Assembly: GCF_017309385.1 (NCBI RefSeq)
Contig: NZ_JAFJMJ010000001.1
Location: 4,712,001 to 4,776,000 of the forward strand
Length of the DNA stretch: 64,000 bases
Direction: 5' to 3'
DNA from: Amycolatopsis sp. 195334CR
Lineage (GTDB): Bacteria > Actinomycetota > Actinomycetes > Mycobacteriales > Pseudonocardiaceae
Position 1 is the first letter of the stretch. Every line of letters starts with the position of its first letter. The notes under the pieces were generated by a model that was given only the letters and a program-made list of their open reading frames with translations, ran no database searches and had not been told where the DNA came from. Both the position numbers and the translations under genes were made by a program. Positions 15,567 to 24,212 of this stretch are shown piece by piece.

Positions 15567-16460
15567 CTACCCGGCCTGGTGCGCCGCCGTCCAGGTGCGG
15601 ATCGCGGTGACGAACTCGTCGGTCGCGTCGGATTCCACGTAGAGACCGGCGCCCTCCAGGATCACGGTCTCGTGCGCGGGGAAAGTCTCCTCCAGGCGCT
15701 CGCGTTCCCGCGGGCGGAAGCCGATCTGCGCGTTGCCCCAGACGATCAAGGTCGGTAGGTGGCGCAGGTCGGTGGCGCCCGCCTCCACCTCGGTGAAGAA
15801 GGCCTGGCTGGCGGTGATCCGGCCGGGGAGCACGGCGGCGGCCTGGCGCCGGGCGGGGGTGTCCAGCGCCCGGCGGTAGTGGGTCATCTCGGCGGCGGTC
15901 GGCTTCCGCAGCCGGTGGCCCATCGGGATGAACGCGTGGACGATCAGGTTGAGCCGCCGGGCCAGGAAGCGCATCGGCAACCCGCCGGCGATGCGGGCGA
16001 AGGCTTCGAAGTAGGGGTCGCCGTTCACCGGCCACGCCCAGGCGTTGGCGAGCACCAGGCGGGTGAAGGCACCCGGCCGCCGGGCGGCGGCGGCCAGGCC
16101 GATCGGGCCGCCCCAGTCCTGGCCGACCAGGGTGGCTCCGTCCAGGTCGAGCGCGTCGACGAACGCGGTGACCACGTCGGCGTGCTCCTCGGGCAGGTAG
16201 CGGTAGCCGGGTTTCGGCGTCGACAGGCCGAAGCCGGGGTAGTCGAGTGCGATGCACCGGAAGTCGTCGCGCAACTCGCGGATCACGTCGCGCCAGAGGA
16301 ACGACCAGGTCGGATTGCCGTGCAGGAACAGCAGAGCGGGGCCCGAGCCCTCGTCGACGTAGTGCACGGTGTGCCCGTCGACGTCGACGAAGCGGCTCTC
16401 GAACGGGAACAGGTCGTCGTCGACCCAGGTGGGCCGCGCGCTCTCGGTGGTGTCGGCCAT
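15567..16460 (-). CDS. Haloalkane-dehalogenase-like alpha/beta hydrolase, catalytic acid and base apparently missing
   Basis: 297 residues from ATG 16460 (GGGGG upstream). The fold and N-terminal half match haloalkane dehalogenase subfamily I: HGNPTWSFLWRD at 47-58, and nucleophile elbow VGQDWGGPIGL with Asp115 and the halide-binding Trp116. The expected acid after strand 7 (WGxxDxxF) reads WGNAQIGF, giving Gln245. The expected His base (GAGHY) reads GAGLY, giving Leu273, one base change from His. With both gone, normal hydrolysis is not expected; it may be a pseudoenzyme or have another function. It is cotranscribed with or next to the DUF72 gene. Confidence 0.85.
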   Translation of the reverse strand: MADTTESARPTWVDDDLFPFESRFVDVDGHTVHYVDEGSGPALLFLHGNPTWSFLWRDVIRELRDDFRCIALDYPGFGLSTPKPGYRYLPEEHADVVTAFVDALDLDGATLVGQDWGGPIGLAAAARRPGAFTRLVLANAWAWPVNGDPYFEAFARIAGGLPMRFLARRLNLIVHAFIPMGHRLRKPTAAEMTHYRRALDTPARRQAAAVLPGRITASQAFFTEVEAGATDLRHLPTLIVWGNAQIGFRPRERERLEETFPAHETVILEGAGLYVESDATDEFVTAIRTWTAAHQAG

Positions 16461-16519
16461 GGTGCCCCCTCGGCTCGGTCTCGTGTCGCGCTTGAGCGTG
16501 TCATGCACGCTTGAGAAAC

Positions 16520-18061
16520 TCAAGTCGAAGGGTGGCTCCACTGCTGCTGCCAGGAGGAGTCGCAGCGCCGGACCGTCAGCGACGTCGTGTCGTCCGGTTG
16601 CAGGCACCTGCTGAGGTCGGCGGCCGAGTGGAACCGGCTCCAGCGCCGGCCGCCTTCCTCGCCCATCGGCTCGATGACCCACTGCTGGTCGGGCTGGCGG
16701 GTGCACGCCAGCCACCGCACCCCGGACGCCAGCGTGAGGCAACGACCGGACGGATCGGTGACCACGCTCGTGCAGCCGTGCGCGGATCGTGGGGCCGTCG
16801 ACAGCGTCACGTCCAGGTGATCGCCGGATTCGTGGTTTCGCAGCCGTTGCGCGGGCCGTTCGGCGCAGACCTGCTCGCCGATTCCCGGATAGCGCCGGAC
16901 TTCCCATTCGAAGGCTTTGCCCGGCAGGCAGGCGGCCTGGACGAGGCTGATCGATTTCGGATCGGGGTCGGTGAAGGCCAGGCACTGCTTCGTGTTCTCG
17001 TTCTCGATGGCCACCACGTCGCGCACCTGGTCGAACACCTGACGCAGCCGCCAGCGCTGCCTGCCGTCGTGCGGTTTGCAGGCCTGGAAGCGCTGGGACT
17101 GCCCGGGGGCGCCGTCCGCCGCCAGGCACAGGTCGAGTTTGATGCTGCTCCGGATCGCCCACCCCGCCTGCTGCGGTGCGAGCACGACCGTGTGCCCCGG
17201 CTCGTCGTCCGATTCGGCGCACTCCCATTGGTAGACACCGGCGCCGATGTATTCGGCGTCGTTTTCGTCGTCCTGGCTGTAGATGCCGTTTCTGGAAAGG
17301 CATTTGCCCGAACGCTGATTGATCACCTTCGCGACGAACTCGCTTTCCGCGGGGTAGTCGCCGCCGATGATTCTTTCGGTGGTGTCGAATCGCGCGTCCC
17401 CGGCGAGTCCCGTGACCAGCAGAAGCGCCACGACGCCGAGTGCAGCCGCCGGAACCTTCCGTGCGGTGGACCTCAGCGCGGGGTAGGGGTTGTCGGGCAG
17501 GCAGACCCAGCCGGTGGTTTCGGTTTCCTTCACCCGAATCGTGACGCGGCGGTACCTGCCGGTGTCGAGCACGGCGCTCTGGGACACGATTTCGTCGTAG
17601 AACCACTGGGAAACGACCACCACCAGCACCCCGGACGAGGCGGCGAGCGCGGCTTTCACCGGTGCCGCGTCGAGCAGCCGGGCGGCGCGCACGACGGCGT
17701 TCCCGGTGCAGCCGGCTTTGTCGAAACTGAGTTCGCCCGCGTGCACGACCATGCGCAATCTGAATCTCGATTCCGCTGGGCTGTGGGTGTTGTGCGTTCT
17801 CAGTTCCCGTGCCACCGCGCCGGGCAGCGACTCCACGTACGGCGCTTTCGACTCGCCGGGACCCACGATGAGCAAGCCATCACCGCGATCTTCGACGTGG
17901 CAAGCGGACCAGGGGATCCCCGCCGTCCCGAACGCCTTCGCCATGACGGCCCGCAAACCCGCGCGGACCGCGAGCTGGTCAAGCAATGTGCCGACAGCGC
18001 TGAACTTCTCGACATCCACGAAGACGATCGTCCGGTGCACCGCGGCCGGTGAAATGCTCAT
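16520..18061 (-). CDS. Nucleotide-cyclase-like domain, membrane segment, ricin-type lectin repeats
   Basis: 513 residues in three parts. Residues 8-185 resemble a class III nucleotide cyclase: TIVFVDVEKFS (Asp16) and VEDRGDGLLIV (Asp61) correspond to the metal-binding aspartates, but the later motif GNAVVRAARLLDAA lacks the usual Asn, so cyclase activity is doubtful. Residues 204-220 form one membrane helix. From about 225 to the end there are QW-type lectin repeats (GKCLSRNG, LDLCLAADGAPGQSQRFQACKPHDGRQRW, KQCLAF, RCLQPDD...QQQWSH), predicted outside the cell. This is a transmembrane sensor-like layout with an extracellular carbohydrate-binding part and an intracellular nucleotide-binding part. 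The function is unknown. Confidence 0.75.
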   Translation of the reverse strand: MSISPAAVHRTIVFVDVEKFSAVGTLLDQLAVRAGLRAVMAKAFGTAGIPWSACHVEDRGDGLLIVGPGESKAPYVESLPGAVARELRTHNTHSPAESRFRLRMVVHAGELSFDKAGCTGNAVVRAARLLDAAPVKAALAASSGVLVVVVSQWFYDEIVSQSAVLDTGRYRRVTIRVKETETTGWVCLPDNPYPALRSTARKVPAAALGVVALLLVTGLAGDARFDTTERIIGGDYPAESEFVAKVINQRSGKCLSRNGIYSQDDENDAEYIGAGVYQWECAESDDEPGHTVVLAPQQAGWAIRSSIKLDLCLAADGAPGQSQRFQACKPHDGRQRWRLRQVFDQVRDVVAIENENTKQCLAFTDPDPKSISLVQAACLPGKAFEWEVRRYPGIGEQVCAERPAQRLRNHESGDHLDVTLSTAPRSAHGCTSVVTDPSGRCLTLASGVRWLACTRQPDQQWVIEPMGEEGGRRWSRFHSAADLSRCLQPDDTTSLTVRRCDSSWQQQWSHPST

Positions 18062-18158
18062 GTGTCACGGTAGTGAGCCGGCCGCGGGGCAGAGGATCGC
18101 CTGATCGGGTAAACGCCGGTCCCGCGCGGGGCAGACCCGCGCGGGAACCGGAGGAGGA

Positions 18159-19163
18159 TCAGGCGACGCAGTTCGCCAGTTCGGGGCTGGGCGCGGGAAC
18201 TCCCTGCGGCCCGAAGAACAACTTGGCGCAGGCGCTCAGGAAGGCCGTGTTCTCCTCGGCGATCCAGTGCCCGCTGTCCGGTGCCACGACCCCGCGGACG
18301 TCGTCGGCCACCTGGCCGAAGGAGTTGGCGACCAGCGGGCCGAAGGCGAACTCCGCGCCCATGGCCAGCACCGGCATCTGCAGGCGCTTGTGCGCGTTGG
18401 CCTGGTTGTTCGCGCCGTCGGCGGCGAAGGCCCGGTAGTACTCGTAGCCCGCGGTCCGGCGGGCCGGGCTCGCGTAGGCCTGGAAGAAGGTGGCCTGGTC
18501 GATGCGCTCGGGGTACCGCGCGCCGCTGAAGAGCCAGCCGAGGTAGGTCGAGACGTCGTCGTTGTCGATGAGCTTCTCCGGCACCGGCGCGGCGGTCTGG
18601 TTCAGGCCGAGGTGGAAGCTGATCCCGTAGAGGTTTTCGAGGCCGAAGCCGGACAGCGGCGTCTCCAGCACGGCCATGCGGACGACCTCGTTCGGGAAGT
18701 CGCGGGCGTACGGGTAGGCGACGAGCGCGCCGGTGTCGTGGCCGAGCAGGGAAACCTGGGTGTAGCCCAGTTTCTGGACGCCTTCGCGGATGCGCTTGGC
18801 GGTGGTCGCCTTGTCGTAGCCGCCGGTCGGGATGCTCGACTCGCCCGCGCCGGGCAGGTCGAACGCGATGACGGTGTGGTTCGCGGCGAGCGCGGGCATC
18901 ACGTCGGCCCATTCCCACCAGGTCTGCGGCCAGCCGTGCAGCAGCACCAGCGGCGGGCCGGAACCGCCGCGGACGTAGTGCAGCGTGCCGCCCTGCACGG
19001 CCACGGATCCGTGGGTGAAACCGGGGAGGTTCAAGGAAGCCGGCTGCTCGGCCGCGGGCGGTTCGGCGCTGGCCGCCGACCCGACCAGGAGGATCACGAC
19101 GGCGGCCAAGGCGGCGTAGATGCCGCGACCGGCACGCCGGAAAGCGCTGTCTCTTCGAATCAC
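18159..19163 (-). CDS. Secreted epoxide-hydrolase-like alpha/beta hydrolase
   Basis: 334 residues with a signal peptide: the charged start MIRRDSAFRR, a hydrophobic stretch, and AASA before residue 35. Epoxide-hydrolase-type features are the oxyanion motif HGWPQTWWEW at about 76-85, Asp nucleophile in LLGHDTGALVAY at about 139-150, lid region YEYYRAFAADG, a possible acid in AMGAEFAFG, and the base in SGHWIAEE near 304-311. All three catalytic positions are filled, unlike in the neighbour at 15567. Expected activity is hydrolysis of an epoxide or related substrate outside the membrane. It stands alone with about 100 bp on the 3' side. Confidence 0.85.
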   Translation of the reverse strand: MIRRDSAFRRAGRGIYAALAAVVILLVGSAASAEPPAAEQPASLNLPGFTHGSVAVQGGTLHYVRGGSGPPLVLLHGWPQTWWEWADVMPALAANHTVIAFDLPGAGESSIPTGGYDKATTAKRIREGVQKLGYTQVSLLGHDTGALVAYPYARDFPNEVVRMAVLETPLSGFGLENLYGISFHLGLNQTAAPVPEKLIDNDDVSTYLGWLFSGARYPERIDQATFFQAYASPARRTAGYEYYRAFAADGANNQANAHKRLQMPVLAMGAEFAFGPLVANSFGQVADDVRGVVAPDSGHWIAEENTAFLSACAKLFFGPQGVPAPSPELANCVA

Positions 19164-19365
19164 TCGGAACTCCTAGGGAGGCGCGATAATTGCGCGGGAT
19201 CGTTTGGGTGTTCGACTGGAAGTCGACGCCAACGTAGTCCATCGCGCGATCGCGGAACAACCCTTGATCATCGGTGAAAGAGCGCAATCGGAAAGAAGTG
19301 GAGCGGGCCGGGCGGGTGCTATTGGTCACGCTCCGTCGTGGTTGAGTTCTTCCTGGTAGCGCCGG

Positions 19366-19977
19366 TCAGCCGGCCCGTTCTTTTCCGGCGGGCTGGAAGT
19401 GGGTGGCCAGCCGCGGGGGCCAGATGCCGGGCGTCAGGGTGCCGGTCGAGTAGGCCCTGGCGACCAGTGCCGTCCGGTTCGTCGCGTCGAAGCGGCGCAG
19501 GAGGGTGTTCACGTGGTAGTCGATGCCCGCCTGGCTCAGGTGCAGGCGCAGCGCCAGCGCCTTGCTGGGCACGCCGGCCGCCACGCCTTCCAGCACGCGG
19601 GCGCTGGTCTCGCTGATGCGTGCCGGGGCGGTTTCCCGGAGCGGGAGGTTCTGCTGGCGGAAGAACATTATCGTGGCGACCGCGACCGTGGTCTCGCCGA
19701 ACGGTTTGAGCGTGCAGGAGAGCGAGGCCTTGACCGAGGTCGAGCCGATTTTCAGGGTGATCACCGGTGTTCGGGTGCAGCAGGTCTGGCGGCTGAATAT
19801 CGCCGCGAGTTGCTCGCCGAACTGCGCCCGGAAGCCCGGCGGCACCAGGTCACGCACGTCGCGGCCGCCGAGTTCGGCGGCCACCGAGTTGAGCCAGTCC
19901 GGGCACCGGTTTTCCATTCGGCCTATCCGGTACGACGGATCGATTTCGACCACAATACAATCTTTTGGATCGCGCAT
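19366..19977 (-). CDS. PAS-LuxR type transcriptional regulator
   Basis: 203 residues. The N-terminal 110 residues form a PAS-like sensor (IVVEIDPSYRIGRMENRCPDWLNSVAAELGGRDVRDLVPP). A LuxR/GerE helix-turn-helix follows at about 125-180: ISETSARVLEGVAAGVPSKALALRLHLSQAGIDYHVNTLLRRFDATNRTALVARAYS. Small regulators of this type are common at actinobacterial specialised-metabolite loci, where they activate neighbouring operons. Its possible targets are the secreted hydrolase at 18159 or the RiPP region that begins 200 bp away. No operator can be assigned. Confidence 0.82.
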   Translation of the reverse strand: MRDPKDCIVVEIDPSYRIGRMENRCPDWLNSVAAELGGRDVRDLVPPGFRAQFGEQLAAIFSRQTCCTRTPVITLKIGSTSVKASLSCTLKPFGETTVAVATIMFFRQQNLPLRETAPARISETSARVLEGVAAGVPSKALALRLHLSQAGIDYHVNTLLRRFDATNRTALVARAYSTGTLTPGIWPPRLATHFQPAGKERAG

Positions 19978-20173
19978 AGGTGCCCTTGAACTCGCTGTCG
20001 CGGAAGTGAAACTGGACAGATGAGAACATGTTGCTCTGGGATTCAGTAAACCTGAAACGCGATCCTTGTCCGGTCGCCGGCCCCGGTCCTGCCCGATCCG
20101 ACACGTGGTCTTGCCCGCTTGTCTTCGGTTCCGCCAACCGGAGCAACCGGCCGGTGACTGCCGTTGAGTGGGA

Positions 20174-20242
20174 TTAGTCCCAGCCGAAGGCGCCGATCGA
20201 GTCCTCGTCGCCGCCGGACCGCAGGTGCTTCTTCTTGCTCAT
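20174..20242 (-). CDS. 22-residue peptide gene behind the TrmB/LuxR-like regulator
   Basis: ATG 20242 to TAA 20174. The frame has a strong ribosome binding site (AAAGGA about 9 bases upstream) and starts 33 bp after the stop of the regulator at 20276 on the same strand. The peptide has a basic start (MSKKKHLRSGG), an acidic middle and the C-terminus DSIGAFGWD. It has no Cys or Thr and two Ser. Its short length, good initiation site and position beside lanthipeptide genes suggest a real peptide: a RiPP precursor or signalling peptide. I do not recognise the family. Confidence 0.55.
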   Translation of the reverse strand: MSKKKHLRSGGDEDSIGAFGWD

Positions 20243-20275
20243 CTCGCACGTCCTTTCTCCACTGCTGAAAAATGG

Positions 20276-21271
20276 TCACAACCAGCCGCGTCGAGCTGCC
20301 TCGGCGCCGGCTTCGAACCGGCTGCCGGCGTCCAGCAACCGCATCACCCTGGCGATCCGCCGCCGCAGGTGCCGGACGGAAACCCCGATGGTCTTCGCCG
20401 CGTTCTCGTCGGTGATGCCTTCGGCCAGCAACCGCAGCACTTCGCGGTCCTGTTCGTCCGGTCCGGTGGTGGCGGACTCGCCGGGCAACTCCGCCGCCTC
20501 GCGCCACAACCCGTGGAACAACCGCAGGAAACCACTGAGCAGCCCGGCCTGGCGCACCACCAGCGCGCCACGCCCGCGGCCACCGGGGTCCTGCGGCACC
20601 ACGGCGACCTGCTCGTCCAGGATGATCATCCGTTCCAGCGGCTGGTCGCTGAACCGGATCGCCGTGCCTTCACCCGCCGCGGCGCGCAGCGCGGTCACCG
20701 CCGACGGTTCGGCCAGCACGGACGCCGGGTAGATCACCCGGACGTCCAGGCCACGCCGCATGCTGCGCTGCTCCAGCGGCCGGGAGGCAGCCGTCGCCGC
20801 CGCGTCGCCGGTCGCCGACGGTTGCACGGCGTACACCGAGTCGCGGGTGAAGAAGGAGAGTTCGGCGAGCCGTTCCCGGACCGCCCGCACCTCGTCGAGC
20901 TGCTCGACGCCGGTGACCGGGCCCGCCGCGGCCTCGTCGGCGTCGCGGCGGCGGTCGGCGTAGGTGGCCGAGAGCCCCGGCACCTCCGCCCGGACCGCGC
21001 CGACCCGCCGCAACCGCGCGTGCAGCTCGTCCTCGGTGCGTTCGATCAGCTCACCGACCGCGACCGCCGGATCGAGCGGGCTGACCCCGGACGGCGCGGC
21101 CTCGTCCGGCCGCGCCACCCCGAACTCGACCAGCCGGTCCAGCACCTCGCGCCGGGACCGCGGGGTCCCCGCGCCGGGCACCAGCTGGGCGGCCGCGCGG
21201 TACGGGTCGCCGAGCAGCAGCCGGTACGCCCGTTCCTGCTCCTCGGTGAAGCCCAGGTCCCGCAGTGGCAT
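20276..21271 (-). CDS. TrmB/LuxR-like helix-turn-helix regulator
   Basis: 331 residues from ATG 21271, chosen because GGAGG lies 6 bases upstream; the longer frame begins in promoter DNA. The N-terminus (GFTEEQERAYRLLLGDPYRAAAQLV) resembles a TrmB-type winged helix. A middle ligand-binding-like domain follows (RGLDVRVIYPASVLAEP, IRFSDQPLERMIILDEQVAVVP). The C-terminus is a LuxR-type HTH: DEQDREVLRLLAEGITDENAAKTIGVSVRHLRRRIARVMRLL. It is divergent from the LanM gene across a 139-bp gap full of repeats, so it probably controls LanM and itself, and it is followed by the 22-residue peptide gene, a possible partner. Confidence 0.82.
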   Translation of the reverse strand: MPLRDLGFTEEQERAYRLLLGDPYRAAAQLVPGAGTPRSRREVLDRLVEFGVARPDEAAPSGVSPLDPAVAVGELIERTEDELHARLRRVGAVRAEVPGLSATYADRRRDADEAAAGPVTGVEQLDEVRAVRERLAELSFFTRDSVYAVQPSATGDAAATAASRPLEQRSMRRGLDVRVIYPASVLAEPSAVTALRAAAGEGTAIRFSDQPLERMIILDEQVAVVPQDPGGRGRGALVVRQAGLLSGFLRLFHGLWREAAELPGESATTGPDEQDREVLRLLAEGITDENAAKTIGVSVRHLRRRIARVMRLLDAGSRFEAGAEAARRGWL

Positions 21272-21320
21272 GCCCGCCTCCTTCCGTGCCACCACTGTGG
21301 CCGAGCTGCCCGGGCAGGCA

Positions 21321-21376
21321 CATGGGTAGCGCGCCCCCATCTTCCGCCGGCGGAATGCGGGTAGCGATTACCCATG
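21321..21376. promoter_or_regulatory. Repeats in the divergent promoter of the LuxR-like regulator and LanM
   Basis: CATGGGTA (21321-21328) and its complement TACCCATG (21369-21376) frame the site. Within it, GGTAGCG occurs at 21325-21331 and 21360-21366, and GGGTA-GCGAT-TACCC (21359-21373) is an inverted repeat. The same GGTAGCGAT string recurs at 24446 before the MalT-type regulator. The likely role is an operator shared by the two promoters. Confidence 0.55.
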
Positions 21377-21410
21377 CGCCGGGCGGGCCCCCGCTGGCAT
21401 CGTTCGGCGG

Positions 21411-24176
21411 GTGAGCAATCCGACCGAGATCACCAGCACCTGGTGGGCGACCGCGCTCTCCAGCCGCGAGCGGGCCGCCGAACCGGCGCGGCCCGAGTGG
21501 GCGGTGCTGGTGGCTGAGGTGCTCGCGGTGGCTCCCGACCGCGGGGCGTACCGGGAGGTCCCGGCGGACGCCGCGCCCGAGGAGCACCTGGTGGCCCCGT
21601 TCGAGCCGTTCCTCGACCTGGTCCGGCTGCGGCTGGGGGCGGAAGCGGCCGCGGTGTGGCCCGACGTGCGTGGCTGGCTCGGCCGCAGGCTGGCCCGGAT
21701 CGCCGCCCGCGCGCTGGTCACCGACCTGCACCGGGGAGCGCCCTGGCCGGGGGACGGTGCACGCGAGCGGTTCGCCGAGTTCGTCCGGCACACCGGCGGG
21801 CGGCTGTCCGAACTGTTCGACCGCTACCCCGTGCTGGCCAGGCTCCTCGGCGAGACCTGCGTGCGCACCGCGGAGGCCGTCGGTGAACTGCTCCGCCGCT
21901 TCACCGCCGATCGCGAGGCGCTGGTCGCCGGGCTGTTCGACGCCGACCCCGGCTGCCTCACCGGGCTGGAGCTGGGCGCGGGCGACCTGCACTCCGGCGG
22001 GCGCTCGGTGGCCGTGCTGACCTTCGCCGACGGCACCCGCCTGGTGTACAAGCCCCGTCCGCTCGGCCTCCAGGCGCGCTTCGGCGAACTGCTGGGCTGG
22101 TTCGCCACGGTGCTGCCCGAGCTGGCCCCGCGCGGGGTCCAGGTGATGCCGCGCGACGGATACGGCTGGGCCGAGTTCGTCGAGCACGCGCCGTGCGCCA
22201 CCACGGCCGAGGTGGACCGGTTCCACCGCCGTCAGGGCGCGCTGCTCGCGCTGCTGTACGTGCTGGACGCGACCGACATGCACTACGAGAACCTCGTCGC
22301 CGCCGGGGACCAGCCCGTGCTGGTGGACGTGGAGACCCTCTTCCACCCCGGCTGGACGCCGCTGACCACCGCCGGTCCCGACCCGGCGCTGGCCGCGCTG
22401 AACGCCTCGGTGGTGCGGACCGCCCTGCTGCCCCGGCTGCTGCTGGGCGAGCACGGTTCGCTCGACGTCTCCGGCGTCGGCGGGCAGTCCGAAGTGGACT
22501 ACCCGATCGACGTGCCGGTGTGGCAGGAAGCGGGGACCGACCGGATGCGCTTGGCGCCCGGCCGGGTCCCGGTGACCGGTGCCCGCAACCGCCCGCTGCT
22601 GCGGGGCGCGGCGGCGGATCCGCTGGAGCACCGCGAAGCGCTGCTCGCCGGGTTCCGCGCCGGGTACGACGCGCTGGCCGAACGGGCCACGGAGCTGTCC
22701 GCCGAGCACGGTCCGCTGGCGCGGTTCGCCGGCGAGGAGGTCCGGCTGGTGGTGCGGGACACCCGCGCCTACGGGCTGCTGCTCGCCGAGTCCACCCACC
22801 CCCGTCACCTCGCCGACGGCGCCGCCCGCGAAGCCGCCTTCGCCGAACTCGCCGTCGACACCGGGCACGACCACCTGCCCCAGCTCGCGGCCCACGAACT
22901 GGCCGAGCTGTACACCGGGGACATCCCGTTGTTCACCGCCAGGGTCGGCAGCCGCGAAGTGCGCACCGGCACCGGCGAGGTGCTGCCGGACCTGCTGCGG
23001 CGCAGCGGGCTGGCCGCCGTCCGCGACAAGCTCGCCCAGCTCGGCGCGGTGGACCAGCGCGAGCAGGAATGGCTGGTGGAAGCCACCCTCGCCACTCGCG
23101 AACGGATGGCCGGGCACCAGCCGTCCCCGGCCGCCGGGAGCCCGGTGGCCGGGGTGGTACCGGACCAGCCGCACCTGCTGGCGCTGGCCCGCGGCATCGG
23201 CGACGAGCTGGTCGCGCGGTCCCGGCAGGACGGCGACCGGGCCAACTGGCTCGGCCTGGAACTGGTCGACGGAAAGCACTGGTCGGTGCTGCCGATGGGG
23301 GCGGGCCTCGCCGAGGGCTACTGCGGCACGGCGTTGTTCCTGGCCCAGCTCGGGGCCGTGACCGGGGTCGCGCGGTACGCCGAACTGGCACGCAAGGCGG
23401 TGCACGGGCTGCCCGCGCTGCTCGCGGCGCTGGTCCGCCATCCGGAACTGGCCAGGGAGGTCGGCTCGGGCGGGTTCTTCGGTCTCGGCGGCATCGCCTA
23501 CGCCGTGGCCAGGCTGAGCGCGCTGCTCGACGACACCGCGCTCCGCGAATGCCTGCCGTTCGCGGTCACCGCCACCCGGCTCGCCGACGAAGCCGGGCGC
23601 GCCGGCATCGGTGACGGCACCGACGGCGCACTGCTCGCGATGCACGCCGTGCACACCGGAACCGGCCTGCCGCTGGCCGCCGAGGTCGCCGCCGAACTCA
23701 CCGAGCGGCTCGCGTCCCGTCCGGAGCCCGAAGGCGCCGGCTTCCTCTGGGGTGCCGCGGGCACCGCGCTGACCAGGTCGGCGACGCCGCGCGCGGGCGC
23801 CGCGGCGGGCATCGGCTGGTGCTCCGGCGCCGCGGGTGTCGCGCTGTCCCGTCCACCCGGAGACCCGGCCGCCGACGCCTTCGTCGCCGCCGCGGCCGAT
23901 CGCCGCGTCTCCGGCGACCACTCCCTGTGCCACGGCGAACTCGGCGTGCTGGACGTGCTGGTCGAACTCGCCGCCACCGGGCACGAACGCGCCGCGGCCA
24001 CGCTGACCAGGGACAGCGCCCACGTGCTCGGCGCCATCGAGCTGTACGGGCCGCGCTGCGGCACCCCGCACGCGGTTCCCAGCCCCGGCCTGCTGACCGG
24101 CATCGCCGGCATCGGCTACGGCCTGCTGCGGCTGGGCTTCCCCGCCGAGATCCCCTCCGTACTACTGCTGCGCTGA
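21411..24176 (+). CDS. lanM: Class II lanthipeptide synthetase (LanM)
   Basis: 921 residues from GTG 21411. The N-terminal dehydratase has the lipid-kinase-like core: LVYKPRPLG near 213, DATDMHYENLVA near 285-296, VDVETLFH near 303, and the phosphate-elimination motif RLVVRDTRAYGLLL near 445-458. The C-terminal LanC-like cyclase keeps all three zinc ligands: Cys804 in GWCSGAAG, and Cys840-His841 in CHGELG. The enzyme family phosphorylates and eliminates Ser/Thr, then adds Cys thiols to form lanthionine rings. A small gene 36 bp downstream encodes the likely substrate, but it has no Cys. No LanT-type transporter-protease is adjacent. Confidence 0.93.
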   Translation: MSNPTEITSTWWATALSSRERAAEPARPEWAVLVAEVLAVAPDRGAYREVPADAAPEEHLVAPFEPFLDLVRLRLGAEAAAVWPDVRGWLGRRLARIAARALVTDLHRGAPWPGDGARERFAEFVRHTGGRLSELFDRYPVLARLLGETCVRTAEAVGELLRRFTADREALVAGLFDADPGCLTGLELGAGDLHSGGRSVAVLTFADGTRLVYKPRPLGLQARFGELLGWFATVLPELAPRGVQVMPRDGYGWAEFVEHAPCATTAEVDRFHRRQGALLALLYVLDATDMHYENLVAAGDQPVLVDVETLFHPGWTPLTTAGPDPALAALNASVVRTALLPRLLLGEHGSLDVSGVGGQSEVDYPIDVPVWQEAGTDRMRLAPGRVPVTGARNRPLLRGAAADPLEHREALLAGFRAGYDALAERATELSAEHGPLARFAGEEVRLVVRDTRAYGLLLAESTHPRHLADGAAREAAFAELAVDTGHDHLPQLAAHELAELYTGDIPLFTARVGSREVRTGTGEVLPDLLRRSGLAAVRDKLAQLGAVDQREQEWLVEATLATRERMAGHQPSPAAGSPVAGVVPDQPHLLALARGIGDELVARSRQDGDRANWLGLELVDGKHWSVLPMGAGLAEGYCGTALFLAQLGAVTGVARYAELARKAVHGLPALLAALVRHPELAREVGSGGFFGLGGIAYAVARLSALLDDTALRECLPFAVTATRLADEAGRAGIGDGTDGALLAMHAVHTGTGLPLAAEVAAELTERLASRPEPEGAGFLWGAAGTALTRSATPRAGAAAGIGWCSGAAGVALSRPPGDPAADAFVAAAADRRVSGDHSLCHGELGVLDVLVELAATGHERAAATLTRDSAHVLGAIELYGPRCGTPHAVPSPGLLTGIAGIGYGLLRLGFPAEIPSVLLLR

Positions 24177-24212
24177 ACCCACCGAGTACCGGAAACCAGA
24201 AAGGACACCACG

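Noticed and set aside
21051..24071. 1006-codon minus-strand frame opposite lanM
   Set aside because: Antisense of lanM, whose domains are unmistakable; no initiation signal.
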